Shown one piece after another: positions 32,815-43,109 of a DNA stretch of 64,000 bases; within the stretch, counting starts at the first letter, position 1, and each line of letters starts with the position of its first letter. The stretch is from positions 346,037,279-346,101,278 of the forward strand of contig NC_133330.1 in assembly GCF_042186555.1 (NCBI RefSeq), in the 5' to 3' direction. The notes beneath the pieces are model-generated. The model searched no databases and was not told the DNA's origin. It worked only from the letters and a program-made list of their open reading frames with translations. The DNA is from Aquarana catesbeiana. Taxonomy: Eukaryota > Chordata > Amphibia > Anura > Ranidae. A program made the position numbers and the translations under genes.

Positions 32815-34690
32815 TAATCCCCTTATGTATTTATACATGGAGATCATATCCCCCTTATGTATTTATACATGGAGATCATATCCCCCCTTATGTATTTATA
32901 CATGGAGATCATATCCCCCCTTATGTATTTATACATGGTGATCATATCCCCCCCTTATGTATTTATACATGGAGATCATATCCCCCCTTATGTATTTATA
33001 CATGGTGATCATATCCCCCACTTATGTATTTATACATGGTGATCATATCCCCCCCTTATATATTTATACATGGAGATCATATCCCCCCTTATGTATTTAT
33101 ACATGGCGATCATATCCCCTCTTATGTATTTATACACAGAGATCATATCCCCCCTTATGTATTTATACATGGTGATCATATCCCCCTTATGTATTTATAC
33201 ATGGAGATCATATCCCCCCTTATGTATTTATACATGGAGATCATATCCCCCCTTATGTATTTATACATGGAGATCATATCCCCCCTTATGTATTTATACA
33301 TGGAGATCATATCCCCCCTTATGTATTTATACATGGAGATCATATCCCCCCTTATGTATTTATACATTGTGATCATATCCCCCTTATGTATTTATACATG
33401 GAGATCATATCCCCCCCTTATGTATTTATACATGGTGATCATATCCCCTCTTATGTATTTATACACAGAGATCATATCCCCCCCCCCTTATGTATTTATA
33501 CATGGTGATCATATCCCCCCCTTATGTATTTATACATGGAGATCATATCCACCCTTATGTATTTATACATTGTGATCATATCCCCCCTTATGTATTTATA
33601 CATGGAGATCATATCCCCCCTTATGTATTTATACATGGAGATCATATCCCCCCTTATGTATTTATACATGGAGATCATATCCCCCCTTATGTATTTATAC
33701 ATGGAGATCATATCCCCTCTTATGTATTTATACATGGAGATCATATCCACCCTTATGTATTTATACATGGAGATCATATCCCCCTTTATGTATTTATACA
33801 TGGAGATCATATCCCCCCTTATGTATTTATACGTGGAGATCATATCCCCCCTTATGTATTTATACATGGAGATCATATCCCCCTTATGTATTTATACATG
33901 GAGATCATATCCCCCCTTATGTATTTATACATGGAGATCATATCCCCCTTATGTATTTATACACAGAGATCATATCCCCCCCTTATGTATTTATACATGG
34001 AGATCATACCCCCCCTTATGTATTTATACATGGAGATCATATCCCCCCTTATGTATTTATACATTGTGATCATATCCCCCCTCATGTATTTATACATGGA
34101 GATCATATCCCCCTTATGTATTTATACATGGAGATCATATCCCCCCCTTATGTATTTATACATGGAGATCATATCCCCCCTTATGTATTTATACATGGAG
34201 ATCATATCCACCCTTATGTATTTATACATTGTGATCATATCCCCCCTTATGTATTTATACATGGAGATCATATCCCCCTTATGTATTTATACGTGGAGAT
34301 CATACCCCCCCCCCCTTATGTATTTATACATGGAGATCATATCCCCCCTTATGTATTTATACATTGAGATCATATCCCCCCTTGTGTATTTATATATGGA
34401 GATCATATCCCCCTTATGTATTTATACATGGTGATCCTATCCCCCCCTTATGTATTTATACATGGAGATCATATCCCCCCTTATGTATTTATACATGGAG
34501 ATCATATCCCTCCCCTTATGTATTTATACATGGAGATCATATCCCTCCCCTTATGTATTTATACATGGTGATCCTATCCCCCCTTATGTATTTATACATG
34601 GAGATCATATCCCCCCTTATGTATTTATACATGGTGATCATATCCACCCTTATGTATTTATACATGGAGATCATATCCCCCCTTAATCTG
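32815..34690. repeat. 33-bp minisatellite derived from LINE ORF2
   Basis: About 57 units of the type CTTATGTATTTATACATGGA GATCATATCCCCC make up the array; C-run length varies from 4 to 10. On the minus strand each unit encodes GDMISMYKYIR, exactly the words that follow LRGDM in the LINE reading frame and precede its IRG end. The array is thus an in-place expansion of 11 codons of the LINE. Confidence 0.9.
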
Positions 34691-34974
34691 CTCTTCTCAA
34701 GAGGGAATAGATTCAGTTCCTCTAATCTTTCCTCATAGCTGAGCTCCTCCATGCCGCTTATCAGTTTGGTTGCTCTTCTCTGCACTTTCTCCAGTTCCCC
34801 GATATCCTTTTTAAGAACTGGAGCCCAAAACTGAACTGCATATTCCAGATGATGTCTCTCCCTCTGGAGCCCATACCTCTCTTATACAAGAAAGGACTTT
34901 GTTTGCTTTGGAAATCACAGCTTGGAATTGCATGTTATTATTGAGCTTATGGTCTACCAAAACCCCCAGATCCT

Positions 34975-35540
34975 TCTCCACCATGGACTCCCCCAGATCC
35001 TTCTCCACCATTCACTCCCCTAGATCCTTCTCCACCATTGATTCCCCCAGATCCTTCTCCACCATTCACTCCCCCAGATCCTTCTCCACCATGGACTCCC
35101 CCAAATCCTTCTCCACCATTGATTCCCCCAGATCCTTCTCCACCATTCACACCCCCAGATCCTTCTCCACCATGGACTCCCCCAAATCCTTCTCCACCAT
35201 TGATTCCCCCAGATCCTTCTCCACCATTCACACCCCCAGATCCTTCTCCACCATGGACTCCCCCAAATCCTTCTCCACCATTGATTCCCCCAGATCCTTC
35301 TCCACCATGGACTCCCCCAAATCCTTCTCCACCATTGATTCCCCCAGATCCTTCTCCACCATGGACTCCCCCAGATCCTTCTTCACCATTCACTCCCCCA
35401 GATCCTTCTCCACCATTCACTCCCCCAGATCTTTCTCCACCATTCACTCCCCCAGATCCTTCTCCACCATTCACTCCCCCAGATCCTTCTCCACCATTCA
35501 CTCCCCCAGATCCTTCTCCACCATTGATCCCCCCAGTTGT
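34975..35540. repeat. 27-bp minisatellite derived from LINE ORF2
   Basis: About 21 units of the type CCCCCAGATCCTTCTCCACC ATTGATT make up the array, with variants ATGGACT and ATTCACT in ordered series. On the minus strand the units encode VEKDLGESM-like nonapeptides, growing out of the EKDLGVLVD motif of the LINE frame that lies at its left edge. Confidence 0.9.
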
Positions 35541-35759
35541 ACTCCCCCTAGTATGTATGATGAATATTCTTAGGCCCCAAGTGCAGAACTTTACATTTAT
35601 CAACATTAAACCTCATCTGCCACATAGTCGCCCAATTGAGGTCGGCTTGTAAATTGGAGACATCCTGTAAGGACGTTATTCCACTCCATAGCTTGGTGTC
35701 ATCTGCAAAGACGGCTTTTCTGGACACGCCCCTGGACATCACCTGTAACCCCACCCCAC

Positions 35760-36200
35760 TTCAAGAGACCGGAGATTTTTGCTTGTGTTCTAAGGTGATG
35801 GACCGCTCCTCTCTTACGGTGAAATCACACTTGGCTTCACTATTATTTAAATATAAAGGAGGTCCCCGGGTTCCAAACATCCAACTTAAAAACGGAGGGA
35901 GACAACAGGAAGTGAGAGGAAATCTCCCCCTAGGAAGGGAAATTCTCTCCTGGAAGAGTTATCATGGGAAAAATATGTCTCCATTGAAGCTTTATCACTA
36001 ATCCTTGTTTCCACAACAACCCAAAATTTCCAAAATCCAATTGTCATAGGGACAGAAAGTGAGGTGAAATCTTCTGAACAGGGGCTCGGACAGAAAAACA
36101 AATGTTACAGGGGTGATAACCCTTCCCTATGCTATCCAAAAAAAGGTAAAAAATTATTTTTTGGCTGGAGATACATTAAAAAAAAATGTCTCTGTTCCGA
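35760..36200. repeat. Frog interspersed repeat, relative of the 24.6/25.7 kb copy
   Basis: It shares words such as AAAACGGAGGGAGACAACAG GAAGTGAGAGGAAATCTCCC, GTCATAGGGACAGAAAGTGA and AGGGGTGATAACCCTTCCCT with elements of the same family. It ends in TTTTTGGCTGGAGATAC. No gene. Confidence 0.4.
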
Positions 36201-36600
36201 CTTGCAAACAGATTCAACTTAAGAGCAAGCCTACAGACCCGATCTTGTTTGTAAGCCGGGGGCCGCCTGTATAGTACTATGAATTCATAATCCCTTCGCG
36301 CCTAAAAGGTAAAACAAATCTAAATGCCTGAGCACAATTTTGCAACTTTGACATGCGTTAGTTTAGTTAGTTTTTTCGGTGGGGGCATGGCAAATACTCC
36401 TCTGGTCTGGCACTTACCCCATCTAGGCAGCTAGCATCGGCTCCTGTGTCCCTTTCCTCCATCATGGCGGCTGTGCGTCTCCTCCCAGGTGTCCAATAGA
36501 ATCGCCTATCCTTTCAGCCAATCAAGTGACGGGTCTCAGACACGCTTCCCGATTGGTCGGGAGGAGGATCGGCGGTAGAATAACGAATGTTCATTCGCTA
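36201..36600. other. Non-coding stretch with CCAAT words, probably repeat
   Basis: CATCATGGCGGC near 36460, GCCAATCAAGTGACGGGTCT and GATTGGTCGGGAGGAGGATC near 36517-36572 form an imperfect inverted CCAAT pair. I recall this combination from a common frog repeat. No reading frame is supported. Confidence 0.3.
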
Positions 36601-36603
36601 TTC

Positions 36604-37018
36604 TAAAGCCTCGTACACACGCTTAGATTTTCGGACGACCGAACATCTGTTTTTTTTTGTGGCATGCGAGTCTCATGTGGAAAGTGAAGAGGTTTACTCA
36701 CAATACGAATAATTCTCATACGACAGAATTCAACAATCAGAAGTGACGGAATGTGTTCAATAGTTTTGTACGTGTTATTTCGTTTCTGAGCATGCGCGTG
36801 TTTTTTTTTTTTGTATGAAAACCGTACTGCATAAAACAAAAATCGTATGTTGAGTTCACATCCCACAAAAATGTTATAGTCTGCACATCCAGCTTTTGTC
36901 TGACGAAAAAGCAAAATCAGCTGTCGAAAAGCACCGTACTAACGATCCAAAAATCGGCAGATCGTTCGTCGTATGAATTTTCCCATCTGATTTTCGTATC
37001 GTGTGTACGGCCTTTATA
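36604..37018. mobile_element. Harbinger-like MITE with CGTACACACG ends
   Basis: The left end AAAGCCTCGTACACACG and the right end CGTGTGTACGGCCTTT are inverted copies. The interior is self-complementary in part (TTTTCGTATCGT, TCGTATGAATTTTCC). It has no coding capacity. Confidence 0.6.
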
Positions 37019-37790
37019 CACCTGGGAGGGCTGTGAGCGCATTCTCTGCGTCCCGAGTCCATCCTATTTTGCTTTAAAAAAAAAAAACAAAAAAAAAACA
37101 CCCCCGCCATTGTAATTCATGCGCCCGGCGTCCTGCAAGGGACGGGACGCATTAATAGGGCGGGGGGCAGCGCCCTTAATGGATGGGCCGCCCCTGATCA
37201 CAACTACTTTGTGCATCCAGGTGAATTATACCTTTTTTCTTTCTTTCAGGAAGGAGGTCCTAAGGAAGCTAAATGCGAAACACGTTGGCTCCTTGGATCA
37301 CGCAGCAAAGATAATTGTTGGCAGCTTATTAATATGGCTTACATCACATCAGAGAACACTTTTCTATGTTTTTTTATAATGATTTTGTAATAAATAAATT
37401 TTAACACTTGTGTGACCGTCTCTCTCTGGTACCAGTAAAGTCCAGAATTAAAAGGGTTTTTTTTGGTAAACTGATATCTCTTGATTTTTTTTTTATTATC
37501 AAAGCGAAACTGGCCCAAAATAGTAAAAAAAATTTTTTTTGGGGGGGGGGGATTTACCTGTATATGTCTTGGTACTACCATAACAACACCACAATATAAA
37601 TGATGTTCCTGAAAATCGCAGCGATACCACATATGTTGTATGTACCTGTAGTACAGCCCAGAAACAATAGTGCACTTTTTGATAGATATATATATAATTT
37701 TTTTTCTTTAATCCTAACAAAAACACACTGACACTAATTTAAAAAAAAAAATCTATCCAATAAAATACTAACCTTGACCTTTGACCCAAA
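37019..37790. other. Repeat-like non-coding stretch
   Basis: It contains AAGCTAAATGCGAAACACGT near 37265 and AATAAATAAATTTTAACACT near 37388, a combination resembling the ends of Penelope-type elements, and several A and T runs. I see no supported gene. Confidence 0.3.
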
Positions 37791-37796
37791 CACTAA

Positions 37797-38253
37797 TGCC
37801 CCGTACACACGGTCGGATTTTCCAACGGAAAATGTGTGATAGGACCTTGTTGTCGGAAATTCCGACCGTGTGTGGGCTCCATCACACATTTTCCATCGGA
37901 TTTTCCGACACACAAAGTTTGAGAGCAGGATATAAAATTTTCCGACAACAAAATCCGTTGTCGGAAATTCCGATCGTGTGTACACAAATCCGACGGACAA
38001 AGTGCCACGCATGCTCAGAATAAATAAAGAGATGAAAGCTATTGGCCACTGCCCCGTTTATAGTCCCGACGTACATGTTTTACGTCACTGCGTTCAGAAT
38101 GATCGGATTTTCCGACAACTTTGTGTGACCGTGTGTATGCAAGACAAGTTTGAGCCAACATCCGTCGGAAAAAATCCTAGGATTTTGTTGTCGGAATGTC
38201 CGAACAAAGTCCGACCGTGTGTACGATCAATGACCGACCGTGTGTACAGGGCA
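37797..38253. mobile_element. PIF/Harbinger MITE, second copy, TAA target duplication
   Basis: The left end TGCCCCGTACACACGGTCGG and the right end CCGACCGTGTGTACAGGGCA are flanked by TAA at 37794-37796 and 38254-38256, a perfect 3-bp duplication. It is closely related to the 30747 copy but has only one or two of the 11-bp subterminal units. Confidence 0.85.
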
Positions 38254-38256
38254 TAA

Positions 38257-38875
38257 CTCTGGCACTGACCTAGCTCCAACCTTCATCTGGGTATTTTTTT
38301 TTTAATTATTACATTTTTATTCTCCACACAGAGTCTTTCTCCTCCATCCACAGACAAAGAAAAGGGAGATATGCGGCCCCACAGAAAAAAAATAAAAAGA
38401 TCCCAGTCCAGTGGGGCCGCATATTTGCATTGCGTCAGCGTGAAGGGGTTAGATCAACACCCCAATTAACGCTAAACTCTCTGCTATTACACAACAGAAG
38501 CGGTGCCTCCGGATTGGTGGAACTGCTGTAAATCTTGGGAGCCAAACCCAAACTTGAGGCCACGGGGACAGCCTGTAATGTTGCTTCAGGCACTGGATCC
38601 TACATGGCGCCCAGCGTTTGGTGCAATGCATGTAGTTGGCCACTGGGTGCTGTACTGGGCCAGGGTCCATCCCTATAGAACCCATATCCTGAACACCCCT
38701 CCAGGGGGGTATTGCCCACCATGACAGAGGAAGCCTGGACCCTGTATAGGGACCAGCTACATGGACGGGGTCACCCTGTTTGTGGGACCATTACTGTAGT
38801 CTCACAGCAAGTATGAATTCTAATGCCACAGTTACTTTACACTATTTATGTATCCCAAGTAGTATGCATTCATGT
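38257..38875. other. Stretch without recognisable gene
   Basis: The inverted word pair ATATGCGGCCCCAC and GTGGGGCCGCATAT lies at 38370 and 38410. The rest (38430-38870) is moderately GC-rich and unremarkable. The 73- to 78-codon frames lack support. Confidence 0.3.
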
Positions 38876-38879
38876 TTAA

Positions 38880-39035
38880 CCACTTCCCTCCTGCCCATTG
38901 TCCTATGACGTCCTCGGCTTCCCGGCGGTATAGGGGGCGCACCCGCAGCATCACCGAGGAGCCGATGCCCGTGCCCGGCGGCCGTGATGTCCGCCGGGCA
39001 CCCGCGATCGCTCGTCACAAAGCAAGACGGGGGAG
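38880..39035. mobile_element. TTAA-type element fragment
   Basis: TTAA at 38876-38879 is followed by CCACTTCCCTCCTGCCCATT and then CGGCGGTATAGGGGGCGCAC, a left end of the TTAA family with a GC-rich interior. It breaks off near 39030. Confidence 0.5.
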
Positions 39036-39104
39036 AGATCGTGTGTTCATACTAAATAGATTAACCACAAAGAATGTGGTTAATCCCAGTTCATTTATGA
39101 TTTA

Positions 39105-39325
39105 GCAAGCGGGGGTAATTACTTTTTCACACAGGGCCAGGCAGATTCAGACAGCTATTTTTTCCCCCCCTTAATAACTGAATTAATCATTTAAAAACTG
39201 CATTTTGTATTTCCTCGGGTCATCTTTGTGTAATATTAAAATTTGTTTGATGATCTGAATCATTTAAGCGTGAGAAATATGCAAAAAAAAAAAGAGGAAG
39301 GGGGCAAATACTTTTTCACAGCACT
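39105..39325. mobile_element. Tc1/mariner terminal remnant
   Basis: GGGGGTAATTACTTTTTCACAC at the left and GGGGGCAAATACTTTTTCACAGC at the right are direct, related words characteristic of Tc1-type ends. An AT-rich segment with ATTTGTTTGATGATCTGAA lies between. No transposase. Confidence 0.45.
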
Positions 39326-39458
39326 GAGGACTCGTTTCGCCAGGTCTGAGGACTCGTTTCCCCAGGTCTGAGGACTCGTTTCCCCAGGTCTGAGGACTCG
39401 TTTCGCCAGGTCTGAGGACTCGTTTCGCCAGGTCTGAGGACTCGTTTCGCCAGGTCTG
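39326..39458. repeat. 22-bp minisatellite, six units
   Basis: The unit is AGGACTCGTTTCGCCAGGTC TG with a C/G variant (TTTCCCC or TTTCGCC). Confidence 0.9.
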
Positions 39459-39651
39459 CTGAAACCAACAGACGGCGATGTTTAGAATTTGACGTGAACA
39501 GCATGAATCCGTTATACCCAACCTGACTGGTGGTGTAATGCCATGGAGAGTTTTCTTGGCACACTTTGAGCCCCGTACCCACAATCAGTGCTCCAATGCC
39601 CCAGCCTGTCTCTGTATTGATGCTGACCATGTGCACCCCTTTAAAGGTCAC
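39459..39651 (-). pseudogene. Unrecognised open fragment on the minus strand
   Basis: From the ATG at 39651 the minus strand reads GVHMVSINTETGWGIGALIV, then CQENSPWHYTTSQVGYNGF, without stops until it enters the 22-bp array. The composition is protein-like, but I do not recognise the family. It has no splice signals that I can support. It may be a host exon relic or a transposon fragment; the Tc1-type ends next to it favour the latter. Confidence 0.25.
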
Positions 39652-39659
39652 AATTTAGT

Positions 39660-40090
39660 GAATTGTAGGGACAATAATAAAGAGCTCGTTGTGCGAATAT
39701 CCATTGGTTTAGGCTTACTTTTATATTTAACATCACATACAGAGAAAAAAAAACAATAAATATGCCTAGCATTGAGAGGATAGAGTTTATGGGGGTTGGT
39801 CATATAAAACATATAAAAAAAAAAAAAAAAAAGAGATGAAATTATATAAATACATTTTACAGGATTATAAGGGATGAGGTGAATTCCAGGCAAACAATGA
39901 AACACACAACTGGAATAAATGTTCTGAATAAATAATAATATAATAAAAATATACACATCCTGCCAGATGCCCCCCCCCCCCGCAGAGTACACTAAATCTT
40001 CTCCCCTGCGTCTGCCACTGAGAGGACAATGAAGGAGAAGCAGAAGACCATTTAAGTCATTCCGCTACTCCTCCCTCCTGTAGACATGTT
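39660..40090. other. AT-rich non-coding stretch
   Basis: It contains A runs near 39810-39830 and a C run at 39970-39980 and no supported frame. Confidence 0.3.
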
Positions 40091-40342
40091 CACAGACTGC
40101 TCTCTACATACCCGACTACTTCCCCGTCTGTCACATCCAAGGCGGATAATCTGAAGACAAAATTCAAGTACTTCTGTAATTTCTCCGTATTAAATGTATT
40201 TAATGGTTTTGTAATGAATACATAGCGGAATAAATGATTTATTATCTGCCTGGAGTTCAGCTTTGGTTGTAGATGAATCTGAGATGTTCTCTGTATAATC
40301 TCCCCCATTCCATGTGTGTCGTAGTTATTCCTTTCCCAATCT
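40090..40342 (-). other. Possible 3' UTR of the membrane-anchor exon
   Basis: This unique-looking sequence follows the stop codon on the minus strand and includes a poly(A)-signal-like AATAAATCA near 40237-40229. The role is inferred from position only. Confidence 0.25.
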
Positions 40343-40401
40343 TTATTTCAGGAAATATACGAGAATCGCTAGGAGAACAACGACCGCTGCCATTATAATC
40401 C
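40343..40401 (-). CDS. Terminal exon encoding a membrane anchor (host gene, minus strand)
   Basis: On the minus strand TTTTTTATTTTACAG is followed by GG and codons for IIMAAVVVLLAILVYFLK and then TAA. This is a hydrophobic helix of about 16 residues with a one- or two-residue tail, the usual end of a type I or tail-anchored membrane protein. The acceptor implies a phase-1 intron, common in immunoglobulin-superfamily genes. The 3' UTR would run left, with AATAAA overlapping the stop region and another AATAAATC near 40237 on the minus strand. The upstream exons are not in view: a DIRS element starts within about 25 bp of the acceptor. It is short, so a chance match is possible. Confidence 0.35.
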
Positions 40402-40416
40402 CTGTAAAATAAAAAA

Positions 40417-40705
40417 TAGGATTTTTATAACAGCTTACCTGTAAAATCCTTTTCTTTTGAGGTACATCACGGGACACAGAGCCTCAGTAATTACTGATGG
40501 GTTATATAGGGTATCACTAGGTGATTGGACACTGGTCACACCCTATCAGAAAGTTCAACCCCCTATATAATCCCTCCCCTTTACTGGGAGTGCCTCAGTT
40601 TTGTAGCAAAGCAATATAAGTGTTATTAGAAGAGGGGCGGGACCTCTGTGTCCCGTGATGTACCTCAAAAGAAAAGGATTTTACAGGTAAGCTGTTATAA
40701 AAATT
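40417..40705. repeat. DIRS terminal inverted repeat pair
   Basis: The left arm (about 40417-40489) TTTTATAACAGCTTACCTG TAAAATCCTTTTCTTTTGAG and on is the reverse complement of the right arm (about 40632-40705). The word TACATCACGGGACACAGAGC appears three times: 40463 and 40712 in plus, 40645 in minus orientation. Inverted and internally repeated termini are typical of DIRS-type elements, which replicate through a circular intermediate and leave no target duplication. Confidence 0.75.
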
Positions 40706-40815
40706 CTATTTTCTTTCTCGTACATCACGGGACACAGAGCCTCAGTTATTACTGATGGGACGTCCCAGAGCAATGCTATCTGAGGGGGGGGGAACCAGAA
40801 CCCAGTAGGGTGCTA

Positions 40816-41473
40816 TCAGACCTGAGGACCTCGTACCGCTGCCTGTAGCACACTACACCCAAAGGCGATATCCTCATGCCTTCTCACATCCACTTGATAG
40901 AATCTGGTGAATGTATGAACTGAAGACCAGGTTGCGGCCTTGCAAATTTGAGCCATAGAGGCCCGGTCATGCACTGCCCAAGAAGCCCCAATAGCCCTTG
41001 TGGAATGTGCCCTGATCTGAAAAGGTGGAATTTTCTGTTTCAAACCATAGGCTTGAACAATCACTTGCCGAATCCATTTAGAAATGGTCGCTTTTGACGC
41101 TGCCTGTCCTCTATTAGGACCTTCTGGCAGCACAAACAAAACATCCGTTTTGCAAATTTAAGCAGTTGCTTTCAGATAGGCCTTGACTGCTCTTACTACA
41201 TCCAAAGAATGTAGAGATCTCTCTTCCGGAGAACAGGGATCTGGAAAAAAGGAAGGCAGAACAATGTCTTGGTTTAGATGAAAATCTGAAACCACCTTCG
41301 GTAGAAAGCTAGGATGAGGGCGTAGTACCACTCTATCCTTGTGCATTATTAGAAATGGCTCTTTACAAGAAAGGGCCGCTAATTCTGACACTCTTCTGGC
41401 AGAAGAAATGGCTACCAGAAAAATTAACTTCCTTGTCAACAGGACCAAAGGAATCTGACCTATTGGTTCAAAA
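40816..41473 (-). pseudogene. DIRS tyrosine recombinase, C-terminal half
   Basis: The minus strand reads SSARRVSELAAL, which carries the first catalytic Arg, then, after one in-frame TAA near 41160, IRAHSTRAIGASWA with the His-x-x-Arg pair and ATWSSVHTFTRFY with the catalytic Tyr. This is the tyrosine recombinase that integrates DIRS elements in place of a DDE integrase. The frame is otherwise open. It is interrupted at 41474 by the provirus and resumes beyond 48697. Confidence 0.85.
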
Positions 41474-41477
41474 GGCT
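41474..41477. repeat. Target duplication GGCT, left of the provirus
   Basis: GGCT at 41474-41477 is repeated at 48697-48700 directly outside the LTR ends, a 4-bp duplication as made by gammaretrovirus-like integrases. Confidence 0.85.
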
Positions 41478-41836
41478 TGATAAGGTTGGAAATAATAGGT
41501 TGGAGTTCTACTTAAGTTGTTTTTCATTTTTCTACATAATGTGTGCGTGTCAGTTGTAAGACGTAGCTTAAGTCTTTCCAGATGTGTCCAGCGTCATGTA
41601 TGTTGAAATTATACTGCTTGTTACCTTATATGGAAATTTGCTCAAACTGATGCTTGTGTAACCAAGCCTTATAAAAAGCCCCAATAAAGAGCCGACAGGT
41701 TCAGTTGAGAGTACGGGACCTTTAAGGCTCGGATCTGATATACAGAAATCTATATTCTGTGTCTTATTTCTTTGATAGCTAAATTTGGCAAAGCAATATA
41801 AACTAGAAGCAGTTAAGTTGAAAACTGCACTTAACA
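41478..41836 (+). repeat. 5' LTR, 359 bp
   Basis: It begins TGATAAGG and ends TTAACA (TG...CA). A TATA box (TATAAAAAG) is at 41670 and AATAAA at 41683, so the poly(A) signal lies just upstream of or at the probable start of R. By eye every base matches the 3' LTR at 48338-48696. Confidence 0.9.
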
Positions 41837-41840
41837 TTTC

Positions 41841-41858
41841 TGGCGCCCGAACAGGGAC
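41841..41858 (+). other. Retroviral primer binding site, tRNA-Lys3 type
   Basis: TGGCGCCCGAACAGGGAC lies four bases after the 5' LTR. It is the 18-base complement of the 3' end of tRNA-Lys3 as known from lentiviruses and some other retroviruses. Confidence 0.9.
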
Positions 41859-42617
41859 ACACCGATGACACTTCAAGAGGTGGATGAATTGGACTGACGG
41901 AACAAAAGGTCAGGCATTCCGGGAACCACAGATTGAAAAACCTGCGCAGGTAAGAAAAAGCTTTATTTTTCTTATATTCTGTGCTCCCCTGATTTGTGCC
42001 TATCCGTTCTGTCAGTTACGGTTCTCCTGGTTTTAAAACACCAGCCTCTGTAGTGGTGAGTCTAGAATTACTGCATATTGTGGTTTATATTGCTGGAATT
42101 AATTGTTGTTTGTTGTCTGTCTGTCTTGTTGAGAAAGTGAATGAGCCTTGCCTAGGTTGGTATGAATTGAAAGAATATCATCCCAATGAGCAGTAGAATG
42201 CGTCCTTAACCTCGCAAGAGGACTTTGGGGGTCTGCCGCTTAAGTTTGATATTCAATTTAATTCATAAACCATAGACGGGTTGAAAGTATAAGCCCTGTC
42301 TGCTCCATAAAGCAGGGATAAGAGTGTATGAGAGGGATTCCCAGATACAGGGGGAATGAGGTCTCCATAAGCCCGGAGATCTAGTCGGATACCTGGTCAC
42401 TTAAAGGAATGCTTGTATATGTGTAGCTGCCATTCTGGTCATAATATTTGTGAGTTGGCTAGCATATAAAGTAATTCGATTTCAGAAATCTCATCCGGAG
42501 AGGTTTTTAGTATTCTGGCACCCTAGGAGGAAGGCAACGAGGAACTAGTGTAGCTTTTTTAGTATTTAGTACTGTACACTAAGTGTCCCACACGCTACCT
42601 AGGCACGGACTGTCAGA
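41859..42617 (+). other. Retroviral leader region
   Basis: The leader runs between the primer site and the gag start. It carries a candidate early splice donor (GCGCAG|GTAAGA near 41950) that could serve the spliced env message. Packaging signals cannot be recognised by eye. Confidence 0.45.
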
Positions 42618-43079
42618 ATGGGCCAGCAGAACACGAAACCCCGTCAGGGAATTGTGGTGCATTATACGGTGCCACAGATAATTAAGAACATCTATGGGAA
42701 AGATGAAGCATAGGACTTAAAGGATGTCCTTCGTAAATTTAAGGTGAAAGGAGCAGCGGGTTTAGACCTGGATGTATGGAGTGAAATAAAAAGGGACAGA
42801 CAAGGAGAGGTGTTAGAGAAGCAATGGATGCGTCAGATTCAATGCTTAATTAAGGTCTCAAATAGAGCAAAAGAAGAGGGGTGGAAATATAATTCAGATT
42901 GTGATGGTTGGGATATGAAAGACAGAAGAATAATAAAAAAAAATGTTGAAATTTTAAATAATCTTAGTTCAGCCATCCCACCCCCATATACTGACATAGT
43001 ACGTAAACTACACAAGATATATCCTGAAATTGAGGGTAGAGGATGGGTTTTGTATAGCAAAGCCAGCTGCTTTCTGTAG
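42618..43079 (+). pseudogene. gag, matrix part, with premature stop
   Basis: The ATG at 42618 opens with Met-Gly-Gln, a typical N-myristoylation start of retroviral matrix. An in-frame TAG at 42711-42713 ends the protein after 31 residues. The same frame is then open to TAG at 43077, just before a T run and the MITE insertion. It is therefore a dead gag with a single early nonsense change in this segment. Confidence 0.8.
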
Positions 43080-43109
43080 ATTTTTTTTTTTTTTTTTGTG
43101 ACACAGTTA

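Larger units (their letters stand above)
32560..35757 (-). pseudogene. CR1/L2-type LINE ORF2 fragment with two internal minisatellites
   Basis: Reading the minus strand from 35757 leftward: a reverse transcriptase palm motif FADDTKLW (the YADD-box position) is followed by WQMRFNVDKCKVLHLGPKN, the usual sequence after it. EKDLGVLVDHKLN and SKANKVLSCIRE follow at about 34990-34900, and RRATKLISGMEELSYEERLE with LNLFPLEKSRLRGDM at about 34785-34690. The last conserved words MYKYIRG and FDTLYAANFPPLH lie near 32840-32770. These are the hallmarks of ORF2 of vertebrate non-LTR retrotransposons. Frameshifts separate the blocks. The 5' part of ORF2 (endonuclease and most of RT) is absent, so this is a 5'-truncated, dead copy. 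Two minisatellites, described separately, have grown inside the coding sequence. Confidence 0.8.

Noticed and set aside
32815..34690. Hydrophobic repeat protein on the plus strand (314- and 183-codon frames)
   Set aside because: These are the wrong-strand reading of the LINE-derived 33-bp array; C-run length changes break every frame.
34899..35652. Ser/Pro/Phe-rich plus-strand protein of about 200 codons
   Set aside because: Wrong-strand reading of the 27-bp array inside LINE ORF2.
38449..38724. Overlapping 73-78 codon frames on both strands
   Set aside because: No domain, no splice sites and no codon bias visible; length is within chance for this base composition.
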